A stretch of DNA of 64,000 bases from Musa acuminata AAA Group (Eukaryota; Streptophyta; Magnoliopsida; Zingiberales; Musaceae), in the NCBI RefSeq assembly GCF_036884655.1, contig NC_088340.1:26483001-26547000 (forward strand), in the 5' to 3' direction. Positions 1-9,412 of the stretch are shown one piece after another. The notes under the pieces are model-generated. The model worked only from the letters and a program-made list of their open reading frames with translations. It ran no database searches and had not been told where the DNA came from. The position numbers and the translations under genes are program-made. Positions within the stretch are counted from its first letter, which is position 1; each line of letters starts with the position of its first letter.

Positions 1-115
1 GCAAGCAGCAATCCATAACAGCTACCGACAGCTTTGGGCACTATTGTAGATTACCCAATTTGCTGCAGCAAGTAGCAATCTATAATAGCGGCCCCCCCCC
101 CTCCCTCATTCTCCA

Positions 116-143
116 CCTTGTGTGACCTGAGTATCACACAAGG
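116..143. other. Perfect 10-bp inverted repeat in the C1 leader
   Basis: CCTTGTGTGA (116-125) and TCACACAAGG (134-143) are exact reverse complements separated by 8 nt. They lie just upstream of the gag reading frame of C1 and would form a hairpin in the element RNA. The preceding bases also hold an imperfect direct repeat (1-22 and 68-90). Confidence 0.6.
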
Positions 144-165
144 TTTGCTGCATTACTTCTTCTAT

Positions 166-196
<31 letters not shown>

Positions 197-200
197 TATA
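166..200. repeat. Poly(A) plus (TA)n simple repeat
   Basis: A run of A is followed directly by about ten TA units at the extreme 5' end of the C1 gag region. It blocks a confident choice of gag start. Confidence 0.9.
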
Positions 201-648
201 TCTTCGTTCACTTCTTCTGATGTTTCAGTTCCTGTAGGGACTCCCACTTCTTGTTCTTCTACAGGGCTTATCTCCATCAATGCTGCCACGTTGATCCCCT
301 TTAAGTTATCAAAGGGTGGCAACTATGCATCCTGGCGAGCTCAATTTTCTAATCTTTTATTTGGATACGACTTGTTAGGTTACATTGATGGCTCCTTCAG
401 TTGTCCTTCGGCCAAGCTTAACATTTCCGGAGATCCCAGTCCAGTACCCAATCCAGCTCACAAATTGTGGCTACATCAAGATCGTCTCATCCTCCAAGCT
501 ATTCAAGCGTTAGTTGCTGGATTCGTTGCTCCCTTGATATCTTCATGTGTGACAGCTGCCGATGCATAGTCTAAACTGCAAACCACCCTAGCAAATCATT
601 CGCGTACTCGCAAGCTCAGTCTTCTATCCAAGCTTATGGTGACAAAAC
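201..648 (+). pseudogene. C1 gag, N-terminal part (broken)
   Basis: The frame beginning near 201 encodes a Copia gag N-terminus of the UBN2/retrotran_gag type, with the hallmark segments KLSKGGNYASWRAQF and LGYIDG. A TAG at 567-569 interrupts it, and the same frame then continues (SKLQTTLANHSRTRKLSLLSKL) up to the A1 insertion at 648. The other half of gag is at 9413-9806 in the matching frame once A1 and its duplicated 5 bp are removed. The start codon is not certain because simple-sequence DNA lies just upstream. Confidence 0.8.
644..648. repeat. Target-site duplication of A1, left copy (AAAAC)
   Basis: AAAAC directly precedes the TG of the A1 5' LTR. The identical AAAAC occurs at 9408-9412, directly after the CA of the 3' LTR. 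A 5-bp duplication is the length expected for a Copia integrase. Confidence 0.95.
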
Positions 649-1561
649 TGCTAGTCATAAGTGCCCAGCAAGCCAATCACGTGAGTGATGGCACGTGTGA
701 CTTGATACAGAATCTTTTTTTGCTTATTATATTTTTGGCGTATATCACTTTATAACTATTGCATAAATGCATATATATTGTGATGTCCTTGGATTTGTGC
801 AATGAGAATCGGATCGTGATGAGATCACGATAATGAGATCGATTCACCTTTAAACACATATCCTAAATAATCCCGGTCATAGGTTACTCGAGAGGGACAT
901 CGTGATAACCGGATAGACTGGTGTGCTGTATACCCGTCCATATGATGGATGCAGCTGGTCTCATAGCTGCTCGTGTAGGGACACTAGGGATACAGTACAG
1001 GTGCTCATTGGAGAATGAGTTCACTGATTGATCCGCTTACGGAATGCTGGATGGTTGATGATGCCTTATTGTCAGACAACGATTCCGTAGTCCTAGTGGT
1101 GTATCTGGTTCTTAGACTTGAGACACCAAGGATGTCCTGTATGAGTGCTCCACTCTTTGATACCAGACTTATAGGTTTGGCTGTTCCCAGATCTAGTACA
1201 GCTGGTCATTGGGAGTGGTAGTCGACCTTACGAGGGCTATTGAGTGTCGATAGAGGATCATCCACTCTCGGTATCATGAGAGGAATATCCCATGTGTTCT
1301 TGCTCAGACAAATCCCTGGCCAGGGTCATTCGGGTTGAGAGAGAAAGAGTTCTCCGGGAGAATCCGATTAGAGCGAGACTCAAGTAGAAACCGTATGGGT
1401 CTGACAGCACCATGCTCGATATACGGTCTCTGGGATATTAGATGGATGAGGGACTATAGGTACATGGTAACTGAGGACAGACAGGTCCAATGGATTGGAT
1501 TCCCCTGTATCGTCTGGGGACTACGGCGTAGTGGCCTAGTACTTCCGTAGTCGATGAGTCG

Positions 1562-1591
1562 AGTGAATTATTACAGAGATAATAATTCACT
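1562..1591. other. 12-bp perfect inverted repeat in the A1 LTR U3
   Basis: AGTGAATTATTA (1562-1573) pairs exactly with TAATAATTCACT (1580-1591) around a 6-nt spacer. It lies about 200 bp upstream of the TATA box, so it is in U3. The 3' LTR has the same sequence, and the old A2 LTR (near 35258-35290) keeps nearly all of the pairing. Confidence 0.7.
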
Positions 1592-1785
1592 TAGTTAGAA
1601 GGAGTTCTGACAGGTATGACTCACGGCCAGCTCGATATTGGGCCTAGAGGGTCACACACATATGGTAGGCATTGCGATGAGTAGAGGTTCGGATATGAGA
1701 TATCCGACGAAGCCCTTGTCTTATTGGATGCAGATCCAATACCCACTAGGGAAAAGGACCCATTAGGGTTTTGACACGGGATCTC

Positions 1786-1793
1786 TATAAATA
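1786..1793 (+). promoter_or_regulatory. TATA box of the A1 LTR promoter
   Basis: TATAAATA stands in a CTATAAATAGG context, which is typical of plant LTR promoters. It implies transcription starting roughly 25-35 bp downstream. The 3' LTR and the A2 LTR (near 35592) carry the same box. Confidence 0.8.
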
Positions 1794-2146
1794 GGAGGGA
1801 TTCATAGCCTCATAGGCTAGAGTCTTTGCTTGCCCTTCCTATTCTCCTCTCCCTCTCCACCTCAGAGTAGGCCTAGAGTTTTGAGGAGCGTCGTCGCAAC
1901 CCTGCTGTGTGGATCACCGCTAGAGAGGAGGACGCTTGACCTCCTTCACCCTCTCCTGAGGATCTGCAAGGAAACAGGGATATACGATCTCCCTAGGTAA
2001 CACAATCTCTATACGCAGTTTTGTGTTTTGCGGATTTTGCGCACCAATCTTTGCACGACGACGAACATCTTTTTGGGAATCGGGGATTTTTGTTTTCTTG
2101 TTCTTCCGCTGCGCATATGATGTCGCCCCCCATGATTTCCCAACAG

Positions 2147-2158
2147 TGGTATCAGAGC
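2147..2158 (+). other. A1 primer-binding site (initiator tRNA-Met)
   Basis: TGGTATCAGAGC starts one base after the end of the 5' LTR. It is the canonical plant retrotransposon primer site, complementary to the 3' end of initiator tRNA-Met. Confidence 0.95.
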
Positions 2159-2235
2159 CAGGTTGTTCGTGCGAATGATTGGTTTTTGAACTGCGTGTGT
2201 TGTGTTTAGGAAGAATATTGACGTCAAAATCGTTG

Positions 2236-2735
2236 ACGCAAAAGCAAGGAAGGGCAGCAACAGTTGCTGCCCTCGATCTGCATGCCTGCAGCCAGCCGCA
2301 GCCGCAGCCAGGCAGCACAGCGCCGGCGCATGCGCAAGCGCTGTGCCTGCAGTAGCCGGCCGGCGATCTGCTTGCAGCAGGCTTGCGGCCGGCGGGGCTG
2401 GGAGCCCGCTCGGTAGAAGCGCATGCGGCCACTGAGCCCGCGGGCAGAGGCGCCGCGGGGCAGCAGCGCGGGCTGAGGCACCGCAGGGCAGCGGCGCCTG
2501 TGGCCGCTGCTCCCACGGGCAAAAACCCCGCAGGGGCGGCCGCCAGCGAGACAGCACCACCTGCGGGCGCTGACTCGCGGGCAGAACCGCCCGCGGGGGC
2601 GCCCACCTGCAGCGGCAGCGACCCCAGCGGGCGTGCCACCTGCAGGCAAGGGCAGTGCCCTCGCCCTCGCCGCACAGGCCGCCGCCAGCAGGGTGGCGGC
2701 GGCGGCGGCGCAGCAGCGAAAAGGGGAAAGGGTAT
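2236..2735 (+). other. Very GC-rich segment of the A1 leader
   Basis: About 500 nt of strongly GC-rich sequence with repeated GCCCGCGGG-like and CTGCAGGC-like words lie between the primer site and an AT-rich stretch. The equivalent segment of A2 is at about 53340-53513 and 59975-60250. I see no conserved protein in it. The overlapping open frames on both strands are explained by the absence of AT-rich stop codons. Confidence 0.7.
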
Positions 2736-3499
2736 TAGGGTTTTCTACGCAAAAGACAGTTTTGCCCCTCGGAATTTGAGAAATTCCAGTTTCTGTCTTT
2801 TGTCCAAATTACGAAAATACCCTTAGGAATTGAGAAATTCCCTATATATCCCTGATTTCAGAAAATATTAATTAATTAAAAGGTTTAGTTGATTATTATT
2901 TTTATTATCTAGTAGTCCTACATAATGACGATTATTTATACATAGATGTATGATGAGTGGACGGATGATCATGGACCGTGTGATGTGTGTACTTGTGATT
3001 ATTATTATTGAGGTCTGCGAACCTCCATTATATTTCTCGTTTATTGTCGGGCCTGCGTGCCTATGATTAAGTTGTAATCACATGAGGAGGCGCAGCGGGA
3101 GCGTGGAAGCCATAGCGGGACCCACGAGACGGACGATCGTGATGCATGAAGATGCATCAAGATGTCGACGGAACCAACGAGGACGAGATGGACGATCACA
3201 AGGCATGGAGATGCACCGTTGCACACATAGATCTTGATGTGAGTGATTAGGCCTACTGGCTCGGGCCTAATCATATTAGGTTGTGGTCCATGATCATCTG
3301 GTGTGATTGCTTATACACATACTAGATATGTATATATATTTGCATGCGATGTAGATATATATTAAATATGTACATGTGTGACATGTCATAATAGGAGACC
3401 AAATCATAGAAACATCTCTCGATAATATTAAGTCGGTAAACGTGAGGCAATTAGATTGACCCACGTGGCCTTCCATCGTTATGAGTAGGAACCGAATCC

Positions 3500-3817
3500 C
3501 GGTGTAGGTTGAGTTGGTCGAGTCCCTCGAGACTCACCTATATCGCGATTCGTTATCTTGCTTACGACATAGAGATGTCACCGGTGACCTGAGGGCATGA
3601 TATGCTTGGTCGAGTCCCTCGAGGGTATATCATCAAATCAGACTCATCTTGTAACGAAGGTGTTGACTTAACCGAGCATCATGGTTGGTCGAGTCCCTCG
3701 AGGCCATGGTGATTCGGAGGCCGAACAGGACGGGAATCACAAGGAGTTGTGATCGACAAGAGTTGTCTACCTTTTAGGCTTAGTGTGATTGGTCGAGTCC
3801 CTCGAGGTTACACTAAG
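3500..3817 (+). other. Four-hairpin array with a common core in the A1 leader
   Basis: The 18-nt core TTGGTCGAGTCCCTCGAG occurs four times in about 320 nt. Its TCGAG and CTCGA pair around a TCC loop. Each core is flanked by a different pair of complementary arms: 3500-3513 with 3532-3545, 3597-3605 with 3625-3633, 3672-3684 with 3704-3717, and 3779-3788 with 3808-3817. Pairing includes a few G-U pairs and single-base bulges. The core is constant while the arms change together, which points to RNA structure rather than simple repetition. The related array in A2 is at 61098-61420. The array is followed after about 185 nt by the gag start, so packaging, dimerisation or translation control are possible roles, but no function is shown. 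Confidence 0.75.
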
Positions 3818-4002
3818 ACGCTGATTGGATCCTGATCCCCACTAGAAGTCTGCCGGAGACTTCCGTTTCACGTGCTGAGGGTGTCGCGTGACTCGTTAGT
3901 AAAATAGTGGGAGCATATTAAGATAGAAGTCCATATCTTGATTGTTTATTTCTTGCAAAATCTGCATGTTATTCATTTTTGCTACATCTTTATTTTCAGA
4001 AA

Positions 4003-7000
4003 ATGTCGCTTTCAAATCCCTTACATGGCATACTTGATGTCAACCGCCTCACTGGTCCAAATTATACGGATTGGCTCCGTAACTTGAGAATTGTTCTCAC
4101 AGCGGAGAAAATCGTGTACGTCCTTGATACAGTGATGCCTACGCCCGAAGAAGGGGCAAGCGAGGATGAGATCGCTCGCTACGTGAAGTACATTGATGAC
4201 TCCACTCTTGCTCAGTGCTATATGTTGGGCTCTATGACTCCAGAGTTACAGAGACAACATGAAAAGATGGATGCCAGATCCATTCTCCTACATGTCCGTA
4301 AATTGTTTGAGGAACAGGGAAGGACTCAACGATATGAGATATCCAAGAGCCTTTTCCGCGCTAGGATGACTGAGGGGACACCGGTTCAGAACCATGTCCT
4401 AAAGATGATTGAGTGGATAGAGAAACTCACAGGTCTAGGAATGGTCCTAGAGGATAACTTGTGTGTGGACATTGTGCTTCAGTCCCTACCAGATTCCTTT
4501 TCACAGTTCATAATGAACTTTAATATGAACAAGCTTGAGGTGACTCTCCCAGAGCTCCTCAATATGTTGAGGGAGGCAGAGAGTACTATTAAGAAAGAGA
4601 AGCCAGTTCTCTACACTGGTGAGACCAGAAAGAAAAGGAAAGCAGAAAGGTCCCTTAAGAAGGGAAAGGGCAAGGGCAAACAAGGTAAAGCAAAGGTTGC
4701 TAAGAAAGACCCAACAAAGGACAAAGGCCAGTGCTTCCACTGTGGTAAAGATGGGCACTGGAAGAGAAACTGCAAAGAGTACCTTGTAGAAAGGGCGAAA
4801 CAAAAGCTTGATGAAGCTTCAGGTACATTCATGATCGGTCTCCATTTGTCAGACTCTTATGATAACACATGGGTATTAGATACCGGTAGTGCTTATCATA
4901 TATGTAATTCGTTGCAGGTTCTGGCAAGGCCTAGGAGACTAGAGAGAGGCGAGATGGACCTCAAGATGGGTAATGGAGCAAAAGTTGCTGTTTTAGCTGT
5001 TGGCGAGGTCGCCCTACATCTGCCTAGTGGAGCTTTTATTGCATTAGATGCATGTTATTTTGTTCCTTCTATTATCAAAAACATTATCTCCATTTCATGT
5101 TTAACAGTTAGTGGATATAAATTTGTTTTTGAGAACAATGGTTGTTCGATATTATTAGATGATAAGATCATCACGAAAGGAACATTGCATAATGGTTTAT
5201 TTAATTTAGACACCACTCCACATATCATGAATATAAATATGTCCAAAAGGAAACGAGATGAGTTGAACAGTGCATACCTGTGGCATTGTAGGCTAGGTCA
5301 CATCCATGAAAGAAGGATTCAAAAGTTGCTAAATGATGGATATCTAGATCCATTCGACTATGTGTCATATGCAACTTGTGAGCCTTGCATTCGTGGAAAA
5401 CTGACCAACTCTCCATTTAGTGGAACTGGAGAGAGAGCCACTGAGTTGTTGGAACTCATACATAGTGATGTATGTGGACCCATGTCAACTCATGCCATTG
5501 GAGGTTACTCCTACTTCATTACATTTACTGATGATTTCTCAAGGTATGGATATGTGTACTTAATGAAGTACAAGTCCGAGGCCTTTGAGAAATTCAGAGA
5601 GTATAAGAATGAGGTGGAGAACCAGACTGGAAAGAGTATCAAAACTCTTCGATCAGATCGAGGAGGTGAGTACTTAAGTACAGAGTTTACTCACTTCCTC
5701 AAGGACCATGGGATATTATCCCAATGGACACCTCCTTATACACCTCAGCTCAATGGTGTCTCTGAAAGGAGAAATCGTACATTATTAGATATGGTACGGT
5801 CCATGATGAGTTTCGCTGACCTACCCATCTCATTCTGGGGATATGCCCTAGAAACCGCAGCTTACCTTCTGAACAGAGTTCCAACTAAGTCGGTGGTGTC
5901 TACACCATATGAGATATGGAAAGGGAAGAAGCCTGATCTTAAAGTAGTTAAGATTTGGGGCTGCTCTGCCCATGTTAAAAGACACAACCCCGATAAGTTA
6001 GAATCAAGGACAGGGCGATGTAAATTTGTGGGATACCCCAAGGAAACTTGTGGGTATTACTTCTATCATCTCGAGGACCAAAAGGTCTTTGTAGCTAAGA
6101 GAGCAGTGTTCCTTGAGAAGGAACACATTCTTGACGGAGACAGTGGGAGAATGATAGAATTGAGCGAGGTTGGAGAACCAAGCTCAAGCACCACTCTACA
6201 GCCCGAGTCTGTTCAGGTATCTAATACACAAGTTTCAACTTTACGCAGGTCTGATAGAGTATCCCATCCTCCTGAGAGATATGTGGGACATATTAGAGCA
6301 GAGGATGTAGAGGATATTGATCCTCAGACCTACGAGGAGGCTATTATGAGTATAGACTCCGGGAAGTGGAAAGAAGCCATGAATTCTGAGATGGATTCTA
6401 TGTACTCCAATAAGGTTTGGAACCTAGTTGATGCACCCGAAGGTATTGTACCCATCGGTTGCAAGTGGATCTTTAAGAAAAAGATCGGAGTAGATGGAAA
6501 GGTAGAGACCTATAAAGCAAGGCTAGTGGCTAAGGGGTATCGTCAAAGGCAAGGTGTTGACTACGACGAAACTTTCTCACCCGTAGCAATGCTAAAATCC
6601 ATCAGAATTCTATTGGCTATTGCAGCACACTATGATTATGAGATCTGGCAGATGGATGTGAAAACCGCATTCCTCAACGGGAACCTGGAGGAGGAGGTGT
6701 ATATGATGCAACCTGAGGGATTCGTGTCCAAGAACTGCCCAGATAAGGTGTGTAGGTTGCTTAGATCCATTTATGGACTAAAGCAAGCTTCCCGAAGTTG
6801 GAACATAAGATTTGATGAGGCAATCAGATCTTATGACTTCGTTAAGAACGAAGATGAGCCTTGTGTATACAGAAAGGTAAGTGGGAGAGCTATCACCTTT
6901 TTGGTGTTATATGTGGATGACATCCTCATCATTGGGAATGACGTAGGAATGGTATCCACAGTAAAGACTTGGTTATCTAGACACTTCTCCATAAAGGACT

Positions 7001-7896
7001 TAGGGGAAGCATCCTATATCTTGGGGATTAGAATCTATAGAGATAGATCCAAAAGGATGCTTGGCTTGTCCCAGTCCAGGTACATAGAAACTATTGTCAA
7101 AAGGTTTGGCATGGAAAATTCCAAAAGAGGTCTCATACCGATGAGACATGGGATATCGCTTTCTACGAGTATGTCCCCAAAGACTCCAGAAGAAAGGGCG
7201 AACATGGATATGATACCTTATGCCTCAGCAATAGGGTCTATCATGTATGCCATGCTATGTACTAGGCCTGATATAGCGCATGCTCTGAGTGTCACGAGCA
7301 GGTATCAGGCGGATCCAGGCTTGGAGCACTGGAAAGCAGTAAAGTGTATCCTTAAGTACTTGAGAAGGACTAAGGATCTTTTACTAGTATATGGAGGTAA
7401 TAGCCTTAAGGTTGAAGGCTACACTGACTCAAGTTTTCAGTCTGATATCGATGATAGCAAGTCGAATTCAGGGTATGTGTACACCTTGAATGGAGGAGCA
7501 GTGTGCTGGAAGAGTTCCAAGCAAGATACCACTGCTGACTCGACCACAGAGGCGGAGTACATTGCTGCATCAGATGCAGCAAAGGAGGGAGTCTGGTTGA
7601 AGAAGTTCATCACAGATTTGGGAGTCGTGCCGGATAGTGAGGAGCCGATTTCCCTATATTGCGACAACAACGGGGCAATTGCTCAAGCGAAGGAACCTAG
7701 GTCTCATCAGAAATCTAAGCATGTTCTGAGGAGGTTCCACCTTATCAGAGAGATCGTGACCCGAGGAGATGTAGCAGTGGAAAGAGTTCCATCCGAAGAT
7801 AACATTGCAGATCCACTAACAAAGCCATTGTCTCAGATTATCTTTGAGCGTCACAGGGGTCTGATGGGGATCAGACACATAGGTGATTGGCTTTAG
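4003..7896 (+). CDS. A1 gag-pol polyprotein, intact
   Basis: A single open frame of 1297 codons encodes the whole Copia polyprotein. I chose the ATG at 4003 (MSLSNPL) because the frame has no earlier ATG and the same start context exists in A2. In order there are gag (residues about 1-240) and a zinc knuckle, CX2CX4HX4C, from about residue 244. The protease has its DTGS motif at about 293. The integrase has its HHCC region at about 425-470 and catalytic Asp489, Asp552 and Glu588 with a D-35-E spacing. The reverse transcriptase has YVDD at about 970-973, and RNase H includes a TEAEY motif. No stop or frameshift is present and all listed catalytic residues are retained. Expression would come from the LTR at 649. 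The protein acts in a cytoplasmic virus-like particle that copies and integrates the element. Confidence 0.96.
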   Translation: MSLSNPLHGILDVNRLTGPNYTDWLRNLRIVLTAEKIVYVLDTVMPTPEEGASEDEIARYVKYIDDSTLAQCYMLGSMTPELQRQHEKMDARSILLHVRKLFEEQGRTQRYEISKSLFRARMTEGTPVQNHVLKMIEWIEKLTGLGMVLEDNLCVDIVLQSLPDSFSQFIMNFNMNKLEVTLPELLNMLREAESTIKKEKPVLYTGETRKKRKAERSLKKGKGKGKQGKAKVAKKDPTKDKGQCFHCGKDGHWKRNCKEYLVERAKQKLDEASGTFMIGLHLSDSYDNTWVLDTGSAYHICNSLQVLARPRRLERGEMDLKMGNGAKVAVLAVGEVALHLPSGAFIALDACYFVPSIIKNIISISCLTVSGYKFVFENNGCSILLDDKIITKGTLHNGLFNLDTTPHIMNINMSKRKRDELNSAYLWHCRLGHIHERRIQKLLNDGYLDPFDYVSYATCEPCIRGKLTNSPFSGTGERATELLELIHSDVCGPMSTHAIGGYSYFITFTDDFSRYGYVYLMKYKSEAFEKFREYKNEVENQTGKSIKTLRSDRGGEYLSTEFTHFLKDHGILSQWTPPYTPQLNGVSERRNRTLLDMVRSMMSFADLPISFWGYALETAAYLLNRVPTKSVVSTPYEIWKGKKPDLKVVKIWGCSAHVKRHNPDKLESRTGRCKFVGYPKETCGYYFYHLEDQKVFVAKRAVFLEKEHILDGDSGRMIELSEVGEPSSSTTLQPESVQVSNTQVSTLRRSDRVSHPPERYVGHIRAEDVEDIDPQTYEEAIMSIDSGKWKEAMNSEMDSMYSNKVWNLVDAPEGIVPIGCKWIFKKKIGVDGKVETYKARLVAKGYRQRQGVDYDETFSPVAMLKSIRILLAIAAHYDYEIWQMDVKTAFLNGNLEEEVYMMQPEGFVSKNCPDKVCRLLRSIYGLKQASRSWNIRFDEAIRSYDFVKNEDEPCVYRKVSGRAITFLVLYVDDILIIGNDVGMVSTVKTWLSRHFSIKDLGEASYILGIRIYRDRSKRMLGLSQSRYIETIVKRFGMENSKRGLIPMRHGISLSTSMSPKTPEERANMDMIPYASAIGSIMYAMLCTRPDIAHALSVTSRYQADPGLEHWKAVKCILKYLRRTKDLLLVYGGNSLKVEGYTDSSFQSDIDDSKSNSGYVYTLNGGAVCWKSSKQDTTADSTTEAEYIAASDAAKEGVWLKKFITDLGVVPDSEEPISLYCDNNGAIAQAKEPRSHQKSKHVLRRFHLIREIVTRGDVAVERVPSEDNIADPLTKPLSQIIFERHRGLMGIRHIGDWL

Positions 7897-7899
7897 GTC

Positions 7900-7910
7900 A
7901 AGTGGGAGAT
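7900..7910 (+). other. A1 polypurine tract
   Basis: AAGTGGGAGAT abuts the TG of the 3' LTR and is the expected plus-strand priming site. It starts a few bases after the gag-pol stop codon. Confidence 0.85.
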
Positions 7911-9407
7911 TGCTAGTCATAAGTGCCCAGCAAGCCAATCACGTGAGTGATGGCACGTGTGACTTGATACAGAATCTTTTTTTGCTTATTATATTTTTGG
8001 CGTATATCACTTTATAACTATTGCATAAATGCATATGTATTGTGATGTCCTTGGATTTGTGCAATGGGAATCGGATCGTGATGAGATCACGATAATGAGA
8101 TCGATTCACCTTTAAACACATATCCTAAATAATCCCGGTCATAGGTTACTCGAGAGGGATATCGTGATAACCGGATAGACTGGTGTGCTGTATACCCGTC
8201 CATATGATGGATGCAGCTGGTCTCATAGCTGCTCGTGTAGGGACACTAGGGATACAGTACAGGTGCTCATTGGAGAATGAGTTCACTGATTGATCCGCTT
8301 ACGGAATGCTGGATGGTTGATGATGCCTTATTGTCAGACAACGATTCCGTAGTCCTAGTGGTGTATCTGGTTCTTAGACTTGAGACACCAAGGATGTCCT
8401 GCATGAGTGCTCCACTCTTTGATACCAGACTTATAGGTTTGGCTGTTCCCAGATCTAGTACAGCTGGTCATTGGGAGTGGTAGTCGACCTTACGAGGGCT
8501 ATTGAGTGTCGATAGAGGATCATCCACTCTTGGTATCATGAGAGGAATATCCCATGTGTTCTTGCTCAGACAAATCCCTGGCCAGGGTCATTCGGGTTGA
8601 GAGAGAAAGAGTTCTCCGGGAGAATCCGATTAGAGCGAGACTCAAGTAGAAACCGTATGGGTCTGACAGCACCATGCTCGATATACGGTCTCTGGGATAT
8701 TAGATGGATGAGGGACTATAGGTACATGGTAACTGAGGACAGACAGGTCCAATGGATTGGATTCCCCTGTATCGTCTGGGGACTACGGCGTAGTGGCCTA
8801 GTACTTCCGTAGTCGATGAGTCGAGTGAATTATTACAGAGATAATAATTCACTTAGTTAGAAGGAGTTCTGACAGGTATGACTCACGGCCAGCTCGATAT
8901 TGGGCCTAGAGGGTCACACACATATGGTAGGCATTGCGATAAGTAGAGGTTCGGATATGAGATATCCGACGGAGCCCTTGTCTTATTGGATGCAGATCCA
9001 ATACCCACTAGGGAAAAGGACCCATTAGGGTTTTGACACGGGATCTCTATAAATAGGAGGGATTCACAGCCTCATAGGCTAGAGTCTTTGCTTGCCCTTC
9101 CTATTCTCCTCTCCCTCTCCACCTCAGAGTAGGCCTGGAGTTTTGAGGAGCGTCGTCGCAACCCTGCTGTGTGGATCACCGCTAGAGAGGAGGACGCTTG
9201 ACCTCCTTCACCCTCTCCTGAGGATCTGCAAGGAAACAGGGATATACGATCTCCCTAGGTAACACAATCTCTATACGCAGTTTTGTGTTTTGCGGATTTT
9301 GCGCACCAATCTTTGCACGACGACGAACATCTTTTTGGGAATCGGGGATTTTTGTTTTCTTGTTCTTCCGCTGCGCATATGATGTCGCCCCCCATGATTT
9401 CCCAACA
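7911..9407 (+). repeat. A1 3' LTR
   Basis: A 1497-bp copy of 649-2145, offset by exactly 7262 bp with no indel. Differences noted by eye are all transitions. It is followed by the right copy of the AAAAC duplication at 9408-9412. Confidence 0.97.
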
Positions 9408-9412
9408 AAAAC

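Larger units (their letters stand above)
649..2145 (+). repeat. A1 5' LTR
   Basis: The LTR starts TGCTAGTCAT and ends CCCAACA, so it has TG...CA termini, and it is repeated at 7911-9407 with an identical length. It contains a TATA box at 1786-1793 and a 12-bp perfect palindrome at 1562-1591. A second short palindrome is at 813-831 (ATCGTGAT, 3-nt loop, ATCACGAT). The small open frames inside it are non-coding LTR sequence and recur in the 3' copy. Confidence 0.97.
649..9407 (+). mobile_element. A1: young, complete Angela/Tork-like Copia retrotransposon (8759 bp)
   Basis: The element has every expected part: a 5' LTR (649-2145), a primer-binding site, a long leader, one open gag-pol frame, a polypurine tract, a 3' LTR (7911-9407) and an AAAAC target duplication. 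Both LTRs are 1497 bp. Reading them against each other I found nine differences, all transitions and no indels, about 0.6 percent, so insertion was recent. Element size, LTR length and polyprotein motifs fit the Angela/Tork group, which is a tentative assignment. It may still be competent to move. It split the gag gene of C1. Confidence 0.95.

Noticed and set aside
649..2145. Small plus-strand frames of 68 and 71 codons within the Angela-like LTRs
   Set aside because: They are in U3, recur identically in both LTRs and are broken in A2. No coding role is supported.
1920..2675. Open frame of 251 codons on the minus strand across the A1 LTR-leader junction
   Set aside because: It is Ala/Pro/Gly/Arg-rich, follows the GC-rich leader and crosses the LTR boundary. 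The A2 counterpart is not open. Composition explains it.
3500..3817. Regularly spaced repeats resembling a CRISPR array
   Set aside because: Spacers are arms of inverted repeats, the DNA is a plant retrotransposon leader, and no cas genes exist.
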